Assembly: GCF_032681285.1 (NCBI RefSeq) | Contig: NZ_CP136336.1 | Location: 2,963,001 to 3,027,000 of the forward strand | Source: Piscinibacter gummiphilus | Lineage (GTDB): Bacteria; Pseudomonadota; Gammaproteobacteria; Burkholderiales; Burkholderiaceae_C | DNA length: 64,000 nt | Direction: 5' to 3' | Shown: positions 63,421 through 64,000 of the stretch, piece after piece | Layout of the letters: every line of letters starts with the position of its first letter | Numbering within the stretch: the stretch's first letter is position 1 | Made by a program: the position numbers and the translations under genes | Notes under the pieces: model-generated | Database searches by the model: none | The model's input: only the letters and a program-made list of their open reading frames with translations | What the model was told of the DNA's origin: nothing

Positions 63421-64000
63421 ATGAGCCAAGTGTTGTCCGGCATGGCATCTCAACGTGGCGCATCTGCGGTGCCGCAAGACCACGCAAACGTGCTCGCAGC
63501 CGAAGAAGCGGTTCGCCAGATGTCCAAACTCCTGATCGTTGACGACCACGCCCTCGTGCGCGTGGGCATCGTGACCAGCCTCGGCGCGGTCGACAACGCC
63601 AACCTCCAGCTCCTCGAAGCCAGCACGCTGCACGATGCGATGGAGCTCTACCGCAGCGAGCCCGACATTGCCCTCGTGCTGCTCGACCTCAACATGCCCG
63701 ACTGCAAGGGTCTGCAGGGCCTGAAGCAGTTCCTCGAAGCCTTCCCGCAGGCGCGGGTGGCCGTCATCAGCGGCACGCAAGACGAATTCGTGATCGGCCA
63801 GGTGCGAGCGCTCGGCGCGGTGGGCTATGTCACCAAGGGCCAGGCACCGCGCCAGATGTGCGACACGGTGCTGGGCCTGCTGGCCACGGCGCAGGGGGGC
63901 GTCACGGCGCCCTTCCCGCGTTTTCCGAGTTCGTCGCGCTACGACCGCGTGGCCGAGCTGGGCCCGCGCCACCTCGAGATCCTGGAGCTGGTGCTTTCGG
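63421..64000 (+). CDS. LuxR/NarL-type response regulator (partial at window end)
   Basis: The frame is open to the end of the window. A receiver domain runs from MSKLLIVDDHALVRVGI (residue 34) with phospho-Asp89 in LLDLNMP and Lys in VTKGQAPR, followed by ELGPRHLEILELVLS, the start of a LuxR-type helix-turn-helix. ATG 63421 adds 33 residues before the receiver; ATG 63520 begins directly on it and is an equal candidate. The rest of the DNA-binding domain lies outside the window. Confidence 0.85.
   Translation, partial: MSQVLSGMASQRGASAVPQDHANVLAAEEAVRQMSKLLIVDDHALVRVGIVTSLGAVDNANLQLLEASTLHDAMELYRSEPDIALVLLDLNMPDCKGLQGLKQFLEAFPQARVAVISGTQDEFVIGQVRALGAVGYVTKGQAPRQMCDTVLGLLATAQGGVTAPFPRFPSSSRYDRVAELGPRHLEILELVLS

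Overview
The window is very GC-rich, has strong GC bias at third codon positions and carries Burkholderiales-type gene sets (cbb3 oxidase, Fnr, phasin, universal stress proteins, many PAS/GAF hybrid kinases). I infer a free-living, oxygen-respiring betaproteobacterium of the Rubrivivax-Leptothrix-Rhizobacter kind. The exact species cannot be read from the sequence. No rRNA, tRNA, CRISPR array, insertion sequence or phage gene was seen. The window opens just before a regulator gene and closes inside a response-regulator gene.

Region 1 (1-14.4 kb): a BTAD/AAA/TPR transcriptional regulator with a small cupin; then a minus-strand series of two-component genes (PAS kinase, CheY-like receiver, REC-GAF kinase, REC-HD-GYP protein, PAS-rich hybrid kinase); a nitronate-monooxygenase-type flavoenzyme; and an AraC regulator. 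Region 2 (14.4-23.8 kb): a 1986-residue protein fusing a Ser/Thr kinase, an AAA ATPase, a long helical repeat region, GAF, PAS, an Hpt domain and a CheA-like ATPase; then a TetR regulator in front of a two-gene amidohydrolase/serine-hydrolase operon. Region 3 (23.8-46 kb): an accessory block of stress and signalling genes: a second HD-GYP protein, six universal stress proteins, a phasin, a DksA/TraR-type zinc-finger protein, a double-core hybrid kinase, a DeoR regulator, a chemoreceptor, a response regulator/kinase pair, a DUF421 membrane protein, Rnk, an Fnr paralogue lacking the N-terminal cysteines, a degenerate ornithine-carbamoyltransferase-like protein and a histidine kinase lacking its ATPase domain. 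Region 4 (46-58.5 kb): a Baeyer-Villiger-type monooxygenase, then the microaerobic respiration block: TauE/SafE protein, hemN, fnr, and the cco genes (ccoI, ccoS, ccoN, ccoO, ccoQ, ccoP, ccoG, a FixH-like gene and a small membrane protein). Region 5 (58.5-64 kb): an acyl-CoA dehydrogenase, a secreted beta-propeller di-haem cytochrome and the start of a LuxR-type response regulator.

The unifying signal is a set of Fnr-type operators (TTGAY-N4-RTCAA). Eight candidates lie upstream of the HD-GYP/kinase unit, the stress-protein cluster, the zinc-finger gene, the response regulator/kinase pair, the carbamoyltransferase-like gene, fnr/hemN, ccoN and ccoI. In six of them (seven promoters, because the fnr/hemN box serves both directions) a -10-like hexamer sits 31-32 bp from the box centre, the geometry of class II Fnr activation. 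The window therefore reads as a low-oxygen island in which the encoded Fe-S Fnr probably controls respiration, haem synthesis, stress proteins and several signalling proteins. It resembles in content, as I recall it, the low-oxygen-activated (lxa) locus of Burkholderia cenocepacia.
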